21,595 bases of DNA from CAZLGM01 sp964623625 (lineage in GTDB: Bacteria; Desulfobacterota; Desulfobulbia; Desulfobulbales; Desulfocapsaceae). This document shows, piece by piece, positions 1-7,013 of the stretch. Under the pieces are notes generated by a model. That model was given only the letters and a program-made list of their open reading frames with translations, was not told the origin of the DNA and searched no databases. The stretch spans positions 1 through 21,595 of the forward strand of contig CAZUUJ010000061.1 of NCBI GenBank assembly GCA_964623625.1. The letters run 5' to 3'. How positions within the stretch are numbered: the first letter of the stretch is position 1; every line of letters starts with the position of its first letter. The translations under genes and the position numbers were made by a program.

Positions 1-452
1 GCTGCAAAGGGAGGAATGAAGAACAGCTTCCAGTCGATTTTGTCTGGGACCGGGTCTCCTGTGAATTGTGTAAGATGGCGCTGAGTGACCGCCGTTATTC
101 GAGCCAGGTGATCGACCATCTGGGAAGACCCTACTATTTTGATGATATCGGCTGTGCTATCCTCTGGTTGAATGCGCAAGGATGGAAATCGGGGGCGCGG
201 ATATGGGTCAATGACTTTAAAACTTCACAATGGATTGATGCCGAAGAGGCCAACTGGATTTATGGAGATCCTAAAACTCCAATGGGATATGGTTTCGCAG
301 CAACGCTCTCTTCTGTTGAAAAGCCGCTGGATTTTTATATTGTTAAACAGATGATGTATGCCGGTAAGACCCTTGTACGGGAAAACAGGCTGAAACTGCT
401 AAAAAACAGCCTTCAAAATCAAGGTGAAAAAGGTGAAGAAAGACCAGAGTAA
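1..452 (+). CDS. nosL: NosL-like copper chaperone lipoprotein, 5' end cut by the window
   Basis: The reading frame is open from the left edge (codons in phase from base 3) and ends with TAA at 450-452. The first full codon is Cys followed by KGRNEE, and the two bases before it (gc) fit Gly or Ser. The window therefore seems to begin at a lipobox, with only the signal peptide missing; about 149 residues of the mature protein are present. Key motif: CELCKM at about bases 60-77, the Cys-x2-Cys-x-Met copper site typical of NosL, followed by a conserved FDDIGCAILWL block and a PMGYGFAA block. NosL proteins are membrane-anchored Cu(I) chaperones for assembly of nitrous oxide reductase. The 3' end overlaps the next gene by 29 bases. 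No methionine start should be sought inside the window: a TTG at 66 lies after the first motif Cys and is not the start. The link to N2O reductase is inferred from family and neighbours; nosZ itself is not visible. Confidence 0.8.
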   Translation, partial: CKGRNEEQLPVDFVWDRVSCELCKMALSDRRYSSQVIDHLGRPYYFDDIGCAILWLNAQGWKSGARIWVNDFKTSQWIDAEEANWIYGDPKTPMGYGFAATLSSVEKPLDFYIVKQMMYAGKTLVRENRLKLLKNSLQNQGEKGEERPE

Positions 453-1353
453 GAAAACAATTTCAAGAAGGGCTTTCCTCAAGACCTCGACCCTGGTAGC
501 CACCGGTGCAGCCATTGGTCTAGGGGCAGTCAGTGTGCCGTTGTTGAAAAGTAAGGACATACTGTTGCGTCCCCCCGGCGCTCTCAATGAGGATCTGTTT
601 TTGGCCTCCTGTATCAAGTGTGGTCAATGTCTGCAGGTCTGTCCTCCCCAGATTCTCAAACTGGCAAACATCAGCCAGGGATTCGGGATCGGCACTCCCT
701 ATCTTGTGCCAAGGGAAGGAGCGTGCATTTTATGCTCCGGTCTCCCCTGTGTTCTTGCCTGCCCGACCGGAGCGCTTGATCATCATCTTTCGCTTGGAAA
801 AGATGCCCAGATGGGACTTGCAGTCCTCTCCGGCCCTGAGAGCTGTCTTTCACCGCAGGGAATCAATGACCTCATCTTTCGGTTGAAGAATTATCAAAAG
901 AACTCATCTTCTCTGAATAACAGCAGTGAATTGGAAGAAATTCTGCTCTCTTTGTTCAAACGATTGAACGGGGATGAGAAGAAGACGTTCTCAACTCGTT
1001 TTTCATTACCAGAACTCTCTGATGCGGTTGGAGCGGACCTTGCCGGGAAACTTAAAGGAGAGGATTTGGACTGGTTGGTCAAGTTTGTTGAATTATCTTC
1101 CCAGGCTCAGACTCCCTGCCAGATTTGCCTTGATGAATGCCCAATAAAAGAAGAACAACCGATTCAATTTATCGCCAAAGAAGGAAAAGATAATGACCGT
1201 TCCATTGTCCTGCCTGTGGTTACCGAAACCTGTGTAGGCTGTGGCGTCTGTGAGGAAAAATGTCCTACGCCCAAGGCTTCCATCACAATTGTACCGCGAC
1301 TGCGTCCTGAAAAAAGGAGCATGGCAACACGGAAGCCGGAGGAACAGTCATGA
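424..1353 (+). CDS. nosG: NapG/NosG-type periplasmic polyferredoxin (MauM/NapG family)
   Basis: This 309-aa protein opens with a twin-arginine signal (SRRAFLK, residues about 14-20) and a hydrophobic stretch, so it should be exported folded by Tat. Four Fe-S binding regions follow: CIKCGQCLQVCP, CILCSGLPCVLACP, CQICLDECP and CVGCGVCEEKCP. This arrangement fits NapG and its clade II nos counterpart NosG, which with NapH/NosH passes electrons from menaquinol to a periplasmic reductase. The GTG start at 424 overlaps the NosL gene; a second GTG at 433 is possible and neither has a strong ribosome site. The stop overlaps the start of the next gene (ATGA), indicating translational coupling. The region between the second and third cluster (residues about 130-225) is long and low in cysteine. 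The choice of nosG over napG rests on the adjacent NosL gene. Confidence 0.8.
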   Translation: MKKVKKDQSKKTISRRAFLKTSTLVATGAAIGLGAVSVPLLKSKDILLRPPGALNEDLFLASCIKCGQCLQVCPPQILKLANISQGFGIGTPYLVPREGACILCSGLPCVLACPTGALDHHLSLGKDAQMGLAVLSGPESCLSPQGINDLIFRLKNYQKNSSSLNNSSELEEILLSLFKRLNGDEKKTFSTRFSLPELSDAVGADLAGKLKGEDLDWLVKFVELSSQAQTPCQICLDECPIKEEQPIQFIAKEGKDNDRSIVLPVVTETCVGCGVCEEKCPTPKASITIVPRLRPEKRSMATRKPEEQS

Positions 1354-2240
1354 CGGGACAGAACAAAGAACAACAAACAGTCAAGACATACAAAGGGGCA
1401 GGGCTTCGCCCCAGAAATAATCCTCAGCCAGGTCATCGACGGTATAAATGGAAGGTGATTCGCTGGTCAATTTTGCTGTTTGTCAATTTTCTCTTTTTTG
1501 CCTCTTTTTATTTTGATATACAAATTCTCGAAGGCACATTGAGTGGCTCCAGGTTTCTGGGATTTCATCAGATTGATCCATTGGCTGCTATTCAACTCAT
1601 TCTTGCAAGCAAGATCATCATGGTCAACCTGGTTATCGGCACCTTGACTGTTTGTATTGTTTACCTGATTCTTGGAGGCAGATCATTCTGTTCATGGATA
1701 TGTCCTTATCATTGGCTGGCTGAACAGACAGAAAAACTACATCTGTTTTTAAAGAGGAAAAAGATCATCAAGAGTCATAATTTTGACCGTAAAATCCGCT
1801 ACTATTTTTACGTTATTTTTCTTTTTTTCGCCTGGCTTACCGGTTATACGGTCTTTGAGACTATCAATCCAGTCGGTATTATCAGCCGTGCCATTGTTTA
1901 CGGCCCATCTTTCATGCTTCTTTGGGTGTTTCTGCTTCTGGTTTTTGAAGTGTTTTACAGCCGGCGTGGCTGGTGTCGATATTTTTGTCCCATGGGTGTT
2001 TCATATCAGCTGATCGGTATGCTATCTTTTCTCAAGGTCAAATGGGATAAAAAGAAGTGTTCAAATTGCAAGCGGTGTCAAAGTGTCTGTATGGTTCCCA
2101 GCGTACTGACGGACTGTGTCAATACCGGCAAGTCTGAATACGTCGATTCGTCGTTGTGCACCCGTTGCGGTATGTGTGTTGACATTTGTGATGATGAAGC
2201 GCTCGGCTACAGCTTCAAGTATCTTGATAAGCTGATCTGA
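1350..2240 (+). CDS. nosH: NapH/NosH-type membrane quinol dehydrogenase, ferredoxin type
   Basis: A 296-aa membrane protein with about four predicted transmembrane helices, roughly at residues 32-54, 85-108, 148-170 and 185-205. Two CxxxCP motifs sit at membrane edges (CSWICP and CRYFCP, as in NapH). The C-terminal ferredoxin part carries CSNCKRCQSVC and CTRCGMCVDIC. In the NapH family this protein oxidises menaquinol and hands electrons to the NapG-like partner. The ATG at 1350 has a GGAGG at 1338-1342 and overlaps the upstream stop by four bases. Gene order NosL-NosG-NosH suggests the tail of a clade II-type nos cluster, the remainder lying left of the window. NapH of a nitrate reductase is the alternative. 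Confidence 0.82.
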   Translation: MTGQNKEQQTVKTYKGAGLRPRNNPQPGHRRYKWKVIRWSILLFVNFLFFASFYFDIQILEGTLSGSRFLGFHQIDPLAAIQLILASKIIMVNLVIGTLTVCIVYLILGGRSFCSWICPYHWLAEQTEKLHLFLKRKKIIKSHNFDRKIRYYFYVIFLFFAWLTGYTVFETINPVGIISRAIVYGPSFMLLWVFLLLVFEVFYSRRGWCRYFCPMGVSYQLIGMLSFLKVKWDKKKCSNCKRCQSVCMVPSVLTDCVNTGKSEYVDSSLCTRCGMCVDICDDEALGYSFKYLDKLI

Positions 2241-2258
2241 AAGACGACGGAGTTGGAT

Positions 2259-3023
2259 GTGAGGAAAAGGCAATTGTGTCTGATTTTACCGGTTTTTCAA
2301 TTCATTTTCATTTTTTCAATCGCTTATGCTGATCAGTTACCAAAAGGCAACTGTGATTCTCCAGAACCACTGACCGATTTGAGACATTGCCAGTTTTGGA
2401 ATAAATCGATGAAAGGGATTGATCTCCATGGTGTGTTATTGGATGGAGTATCCATGCGTTCGACCGACTTAACAAACTGCAATCTACAAGGTGCAAGCCT
2501 GCTTGGCGCTGATCTGCGCTGGTCAAACTTAAGTAATTGTAAATTGGATCGTGCCGATTTAAGCAGAGCCAACCTGTTTCACACAACATTTGATGGAGCT
2601 GTCACGGATGGTGCCAAGTTTCACAAGGCATATATGTTTGGAACACGGTTCAATAATGTTCAGGCAAAAAAAGCAAATTTTACCCATGCCTTTATGAAGG
2701 ATCTGAATATTTCCAACAGTAATTTATCACAAAGTAATTTTAAATATGCCTGTATGTTTCGGGCGGTCATGATTGGCAGTGATTTCTCTGGTGCGAACCT
2801 TGAATATGTTGATTTAACAGGTGGCGCTTTGGAAGAAGTTGATCTTTCCGGAGCAAGCTTCAGCGGTGCTTCTTTGCATGGAATTACTTTTGAGAACACG
2901 ATTTTTCCAAATTCCGATATTGATCGTACTGGCTTTGTTGGTGTTGTACAGAAAAACAAGGATGAAAAAGCGCTGAAAACAATTCCTCATTTACCTTGTA
3001 GATTTTCAAAAAGCAGACAATAG
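2259..3023 (+). CDS. Exported pentapeptide-repeat protein
   Basis: About 254 aa. I chose GTG at 2259 because GGAG at 2249-2252 sits six bases upstream; the in-frame TTG at 2253 abuts that site. Residues about 1-24 form a Sec signal peptide (basic start, hydrophobic core, AYA before the cut). From about residue 50 on, the protein is built of A(D/N)LxX-type pentapeptides, for example LQGAS, LLGAD, LSRAN, FSGAN, LSGAS and FSGAS. These predict a right-handed quadrilateral beta-helix. The start lies 18 bases after the NosH-type gene, so it is probably cotranscribed. No enzymatic motif is visible. Pentapeptide-repeat proteins are mostly scaffolds or binding proteins. A role in the nos system is only suggested by position. 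One short cysteine-bearing stretch (NCDSPEPLTDLRHC) precedes the repeats. Confidence 0.85.
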   Translation: MRKRQLCLILPVFQFIFIFSIAYADQLPKGNCDSPEPLTDLRHCQFWNKSMKGIDLHGVLLDGVSMRSTDLTNCNLQGASLLGADLRWSNLSNCKLDRADLSRANLFHTTFDGAVTDGAKFHKAYMFGTRFNNVQAKKANFTHAFMKDLNISNSNLSQSNFKYACMFRAVMIGSDFSGANLEYVDLTGGALEEVDLSGASFSGASLHGITFENTIFPNSDIDRTGFVGVVQKNKDEKALKTIPHLPCRFSKSRQ

Positions 3024-3163
3024 AACACCTTTGACCGTTTTCCCTCTTCATCTTATTCAAAGGGAGAGTACGGCGCGGGTAATAACTTTAGCGATTCTTT
3101 ATTATTAACTCTGTATTGTATCGGTATTTCGAGCTTTATAGTCAAAATTTGGTTGAAATACAT

Positions 3164-3201
3164 GATCCTTGATATACGTTCGTCAAATCGACAACACCTC
3201 T
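3164..3201. repeat. Dispersed repeat, copy A
   Basis: By eye, 30 of 38 bases match 13438-13475, including an unbroken CGACAACACCTCT at the end. Weaker similarity seems to continue for about 40 more bases (a GGCAATC block in both). In copy B this sequence forms one arm of an inverted repeat; the partner arm is not visible here. Both copies read in the same orientation on the + strand. Likely a degraded member of a small non-coding repeat family; its identity is unknown to me. Confidence 0.55.
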
Positions 3202-3494
3202 CTTTCACTCCAGGCTGGCAATCATGGGCAATCGGGAATATGAACAAAGAGGGTCTTTTTGAAAATCATCTTGTGTGACAGAGTCATTTTATGGAGGTAT
3301 ATATCCGGCATTTCCGATCACAGATCAATTATTTACCTTTAATATTTCATCCGGAGCGGAATCTGATCCATTCTATTTTTGTGGACCAGATAGACGTAAC
3401 ATTCAAAATATTAAAATTTCTTTAACGAATTATTACTTCAAATTCCATCCTTTCTATGCTAACCTGAATTTCTACTAAACATTGTGTCAATTTG

Positions 3495-3524
3495 TTGAAA
3501 ATAATTGGAGTTACTGGGTATTAT
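3495..3524 (+). promoter_or_regulatory. Candidate sigma-70 promoter for the hydrogenase operon
   Basis: TTGAAA at 3495-3500 and TATTAT at 3519-3524 are separated by 18 bases, about 155 bases upstream of the protease start. This is a consensus match only; the region is AT-rich, so chance matches are likely. I also looked for a sigma-54 site: the TTGGTAC at about 3600-3606 has GG-to-GC spacing one base too long. Confidence 0.35.
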
Positions 3525-3680
3525 CTACCTCGTAAAAGAGTCGCAAATTTACACAAAATTTATCCCACAAGGGTGTACTGAACCGAACATCGCTGGTCAA
3601 TTGGTACATTCAACTGCTGAATTAGTTGCCAGCCCGGCCTAACAGTCTGAAGGGGTACTTGTTTTTTAGAGAGGATTAAT

Positions 3681-4226
3681 GTGTCAGGTTGTGCTATGAC
3701 AACTCAACATTCTCATATACCCGAAAACGATTTACAGCAAAAAGATAGATCTTGTGCTGTACTCGGAATCGGAAATCCTCTCTTGGGAGATGAGGCCATT
3801 GGCATTCATGTTCTTGAGAGACTCCGGAACAACTACCGTTTTTCCCCGGAAATTGCATTGATTGACGGGGGATGCGGAGGGCTCAATCTCTATTTTATCC
3901 TGGAACAATATGACAAGGTAATCGTCGTTGATGCCATTGCTCCAAATACCAATCCTCCCGGATCGATTCACATCATCAATCATGCTTCATTGACAGGAAA
4001 GATGACCAACGGCTGTTCAGCACATTCCGTTGGAATTCAAGACAGTCTTATGATGCTTCAAACTCTTGGGAACCAACCAAGAGATCTGGTTATTGTCGGG
4101 ATTGTACCGGCCGTCATTGAATACAATTTCGACTTATCTCCTGTCATGAAGCAAAGACTTCCCCTGATAGAACTTGCAGTAATAAAACAACTGCGACTTC
4201 GTAATGTTGAGGTACTCAAACAATGA
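3681..4226 (+). CDS. [NiFe]-hydrogenase maturation endopeptidase (HyaD/HycI family)
   Basis: 181 aa. It contains the family's GIGNPLLGDEAIGIHV block near residues 29-44, whose Asp/Glu is a nickel ligand in this family, then VDAIAPNTNPPG around residues 91-102 and a late HSVG block. The enzyme removes a C-terminal peptide from the hydrogenase large subunit once nickel is inserted. The large subunit at 7013-8407 keeps a 15-residue tail after its last nickel motif, so a substrate is present. GTG at 3681 is chosen because GAGAGG lies about six bases upstream; an ATG at 3696 is the alternative. The gene is first in the operon and its stop overlaps the next start (ATGA). The length is slightly above the usual 150-170 aa because of a short N-terminal extension. 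Confidence 0.9.
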   Translation: MSGCAMTTQHSHIPENDLQQKDRSCAVLGIGNPLLGDEAIGIHVLERLRNNYRFSPEIALIDGGCGGLNLYFILEQYDKVIVVDAIAPNTNPPGSIHIINHASLTGKMTNGCSAHSVGIQDSLMMLQTLGNQPRDLVIVGIVPAVIEYNFDLSPVMKQRLPLIELAVIKQLRLRNVEVLKQ

Positions 4227-4510
4227 ACCGAAATAATTACGACAAAATGATTCCGATTATCAACAAACGACTTTATAAAGGTGGTCGAGTTGGGAATATA
4301 TGGTTCATTTTCAGAAAAAACAAACTGTCGGGAATATTTCATATTGCAGGATATGGTCTGGAGTGTGTTTTTGTAATAAAAAAAGGGAAAGTCATCAAAT
4401 TCACTGTTCAAGACCAACTTGGAAAGTGGATTGGTGATCAAGCAATGACTAGATTTAAGTATCTCGTCCGAAGAAGTAATGTTCGATTTTCCATATATGT
4501 GGCACCGTAG
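4223..4510 (+). CDS. Unknown 95-aa basic protein in the hydrogenase operon
   Basis: I do not recognise this protein. It is strongly basic (many Lys and Arg), has a single Cys (residue about 47), no signal peptide and no clear transmembrane helix. It alternates hydrophobic and basic residues in a way that suggests a small beta-rich fold. Its ATG overlaps the protease stop (ATGA), so it is very likely translated by coupling. A 78-base gap separates it from the HdrA/MvhD fusion gene. By position it could be a hydrogenase assembly or regulatory factor, but nothing in the sequence shows that. Confidence 0.6.
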   Translation: MNRNNYDKMIPIINKRLYKGGRVGNIWFIFRKNKLSGIFHIAGYGLECVFVIKKGKVIKFTVQDQLGKWIGDQAMTRFKYLVRRSNVRFSIYVAP

Positions 4511-4588
4511 TATCTCCCCGGCAAAGATTGCAGGCAAAGCTATACGTTTTAGACTGGTCGTTTACAGAAAACAGGATTGGAGAGGATA

Positions 4589-6052
4589 ATGAAAATAACC
4601 TTTATGGTTACTCAAAATGATGATTCGATTAAGTCGTTAGACATTACCCAACTCGAACAGCAGGCTGATATTACCCTGCGGATTGAGGATTCGAAAAATG
4701 GGTTGGAACAGATAATAGACACCTGTAATCAACACAGACCCGACAGTGTGGTTCTCATCGCAAAAGAGCCCTTACGCTTCCGTGATGACCGAAGGATTAA
4801 CCTTCAACAGCGGTTGATCGATATCGGAATGAATCCGGCATCAATAGGTTTCGTTAATCTCAACATGATAACATTATGCGCAGAAGATGAGACACAGATT
4901 GTTGAACGGCTGTCACTCACTGCAGATCTCGCACATACCAGAGTAGCTCATGGCAGCCCATTGCCCATGGAACAGGTTAAACCCGTCAGCCGTTGTCTGA
5001 TCATTGGAGATGTGAATGAAAACGAAGTCAATCAAATAAAAGAGAAAGGTATTCATATTGATACGATCTGGTCCGATCTTACAGCTGGAAAACCTTCTTC
5101 ATCAGTTTTTGACAAATTTTCCGGATTACCAGGGGAGTATCGGATTACTCTTGGCGATGATAACGGTGAAAAAGAAACAATTATTTGTGGTGCGGTTGTT
5201 ATCAATGTTGAGTCACTCAATGAAGACCAGAAGGAACAACTTGCTGAAGCAATGAAGATCCCGCTTCCGGATGGCGAATTCACATTACCACCGGACCGTT
5301 ATGTGCTGACTACCGGAGTCTGGCTGATAAACGGGAGCAACAACCAGATCAATGGTCAATGGCCCGATGCGGTTTCCGGGTTCCTTAATCAGGAAGTTAT
5401 CTCAATGCACCTTGACGCCTGTAACGTTGATCTTGACAAATGCAGTTTATGCGGAACGTGTGTCAAAACATGTATGTTTTCGGCGAACTCCATTGATACT
5501 GAAAAAAAGGAAATTTCCTTTGATCAGACTCGCTGCACCGGATGCGGAAATTGCGTCACAGCCTGTCCGGTTTTGGCAAGAGATCTGCCACATTATTCAA
5601 ACAGCTATATGACTCACCTGGTGGGTCATCTTCAATCATTCAAGGACAACAACGGTGTAAAGATACTTGCTCTTTTTTGTGAAAACAGCGGCTATAAAGC
5701 TTTAAATGCTATTGCGAATGCGGGAAAAAAACTGACGCCGTCCTACTTTTTCGTTCCGGTAAAATGTGGTGCCCGAATCGGAACCGAGATTATTCCCGAT
5801 AGTTTTCGGGCCGGCTTCGACGGTGTCGCTCTGCTTGTCTGCGCGCGAGACCGCTGCAATGATCTGGTTGGCAGCCTTGATTTGGAAAGACGTTTTAATC
5901 TGTATAGAACGATTATGAAGGCTCAAGGCCAGGAAAGCGGTCGAATGCGAATTTTTTCCATTAAACTGGACCAGCTTGATACCACCTTTAAGGGTCTTGA
6001 ACAGTTTGCCGAATATCTAGAGGATTTGCAGGAAGATGCATTTGTTTTTTAA
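4589..6052 (+). CDS. Reduced HdrA-like scaffold with two [4Fe-4S] clusters fused to an MvhD domain
   Basis: 487 aa from ATG 4589 (GGAG at 4579-4582; the upstream in-frame TTG at 4577 overlaps that site). Residues 1 to about 130 resemble the N-terminal HdrA domain, but without its cysteines. Residues about 134-280 correspond to the HdrA flavin domain, but the glycine-rich GxGxxG loop is replaced by LIIGDVNENE (about 137-146) and the domain is much shorter. Residues 285-295 (C285, C288, C291, C295) and 316-326 (C316, C319, C322, C326) are two ferredoxin motifs like those at the HdrA C-terminus. Residues about 355-487 are an MvhD/FrhD-type domain with C364, C393, C418 and C423; one Cys of the usual first pair is missing. 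MvhD normally passes electrons from the hydrogenase to HdrA. The fusion, next to the small and large subunits, implies a built-in relay. The loss of FAD binding is inferred from motif absence. Confidence 0.82.
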   Translation: MKITFMVTQNDDSIKSLDITQLEQQADITLRIEDSKNGLEQIIDTCNQHRPDSVVLIAKEPLRFRDDRRINLQQRLIDIGMNPASIGFVNLNMITLCAEDETQIVERLSLTADLAHTRVAHGSPLPMEQVKPVSRCLIIGDVNENEVNQIKEKGIHIDTIWSDLTAGKPSSSVFDKFSGLPGEYRITLGDDNGEKETIICGAVVINVESLNEDQKEQLAEAMKIPLPDGEFTLPPDRYVLTTGVWLINGSNNQINGQWPDAVSGFLNQEVISMHLDACNVDLDKCSLCGTCVKTCMFSANSIDTEKKEISFDQTRCTGCGNCVTACPVLARDLPHYSNSYMTHLVGHLQSFKDNNGVKILALFCENSGYKALNAIANAGKKLTPSYFFVPVKCGARIGTEIIPDSFRAGFDGVALLVCARDRCNDLVGSLDLERRFNLYRTIMKAQGQESGRMRIFSIKLDQLDTTFKGLEQFAEYLEDLQEDAFVF

Positions 6053-6140
6053 ATCAATAAGCCGGCTGCCTGTTGAAATGAGTTTATGAGTTTTAATCGC
6101 AGTTAAGAATCGTTAAATAACATCAAAGAGGAGAATAATA

Positions 6141-7013
6141 ATGCAGGATAAACCAACAGTTGCTATTGGGTTACTCAGTGGCTGTTTTGGCTGTCTTACA
6201 AGTTTGCTTGATATTGCGGACGACCTGCCGGGTCTTCTTGAAAAAATAAATCTCCGCCGAACTCCATTTAATGATGTAAAGGAAGTAGAACAGGTCTCAA
6301 TAGGAATTCTTGAAGGAGCAGTAGCAACCAGTGCAAACGTTTCCTTGGCCCAAGAAATGCGGAAGAAATCGGAAGTTCTTATCGCACTTGGAACGTGCTC
6401 AACTTTTGGCGGTATAGGGGGACTGCGTAACCTTGAACCGGTTGAGAAAGTGCTGGACAGTGTTTACAAAGGAAAAATCCCTAACGCCTCTGATGTTCCT
6501 GAATTACTCCCCAAGGTCATGCCACTTGGTGCACTGGTTCCTGTGGATGTTATGATCCGAGGCTGCCCACCATCGTCCGACGATATTCTTCAAGCATTAA
6601 CTGCCCTGTTGTCCAACGAAAAACCGGCAGAGTATATAAAAAACCTTTGCAATCAGTGCCCGAGAACAAAGAAAAATATTATGAATCCAAGAAGGGAATT
6701 CCTCACCGAAGGAGTTCGGGCAGTCATGGAGCTTGAAGAAATTGATCCGTATCGCTGCTTCCTTGAGCAGGGAGTTGTCTGTGCCGGGCTTGTTACCGTC
6801 GAAGGATGTGGCGCAAGATGTACCAGCAACAACATTCCCTGCCGTGGCTGCTACGGACCAGTACCCGGTGTACATGGACAGGGGAATAAGTTCGTTAACA
6901 CCATCTCCTGTCTGCTCCCGGCTGGCGGCATCATGTTTCATGATGACATCGTCGGCACGGGATATCGCTTCTGCCTGGCAGATGATACCTATTTTCATGA
7001 CAAGGAAAATTGA
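6141..7013 (+). CDS. mvhG: [NiFe]-hydrogenase small subunit, MvhG-like (group 3c type)
   Basis: 290 aa with an AGAGGAG ribosome site upstream of the ATG. The proximal [4Fe-4S] ligands are visible as SGCFGC (C15 and C18), LGTCSTFGG and RGCPPSSDD. The C-terminal half carries further cysteines (LCNQCPR, then the GVVCAG to CRGCYGP region) able to bind two more clusters, as in F420-nonreducing (Mvh) hydrogenases. There is no twin-arginine signal, so the enzyme is cytoplasmic. It is preceded by the HdrA/MvhD fusion (88-base gap) and overlaps the large subunit start (TGATG). Group 3 placement rests on this context and motif pattern; finer assignment needs phylogeny. Confidence 0.9.
   Translation: MQDKPTVAIGLLSGCFGCLTSLLDIADDLPGLLEKINLRRTPFNDVKEVEQVSIGILEGAVATSANVSLAQEMRKKSEVLIALGTCSTFGGIGGLRNLEPVEKVLDSVYKGKIPNASDVPELLPKVMPLGALVPVDVMIRGCPPSSDDILQALTALLSNEKPAEYIKNLCNQCPRTKKNIMNPRREFLTEGVRAVMELEEIDPYRCFLEQGVVCAGLVTVEGCGARCTSNNIPCRGCYGPVPGVHGQGNKFVNTISCLLPAGGIMFHDDIVGTGYRFCLADDTYFHDKEN

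Larger units (their letters stand above)
3024..3680 (+). other. 657-bp intergenic region without a convincing gene
   Basis: AT-rich gap between the pentapeptide-repeat gene and the hydrogenase operon. It holds a short stem (TCCCT/AGGGA) at about 3040-3066 with no T-tract, copy A of a dispersed repeat near 3164-3201, and a promoter-like pair at 3495-3524. A 67-codon open frame at 3275-3478 has no ribosome site and an unlikely composition, so I do not call it a gene. No tRNA or riboswitch was recognised. Confidence 0.6.

Noticed and set aside
3053..3247. - strand ORF sharing RCCRF..RI.RI peptide with the antisense at 13369-13581
   Set aside because: The shared peptide comes from the shared DNA repeat; neither frame has a convincing start or conserved length.
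3275..3478. 67-codon open frame in the gene-poor region
   Set aside because: No ribosome site, odd composition rich in Phe and Tyr from AT-rich DNA, and no recognisable motif.
3595..3625. Sigma-54 promoter before the hydrogenase operon
   Set aside because: TTGGTAC to CTGC has GG-to-GC spacing one base longer than required.
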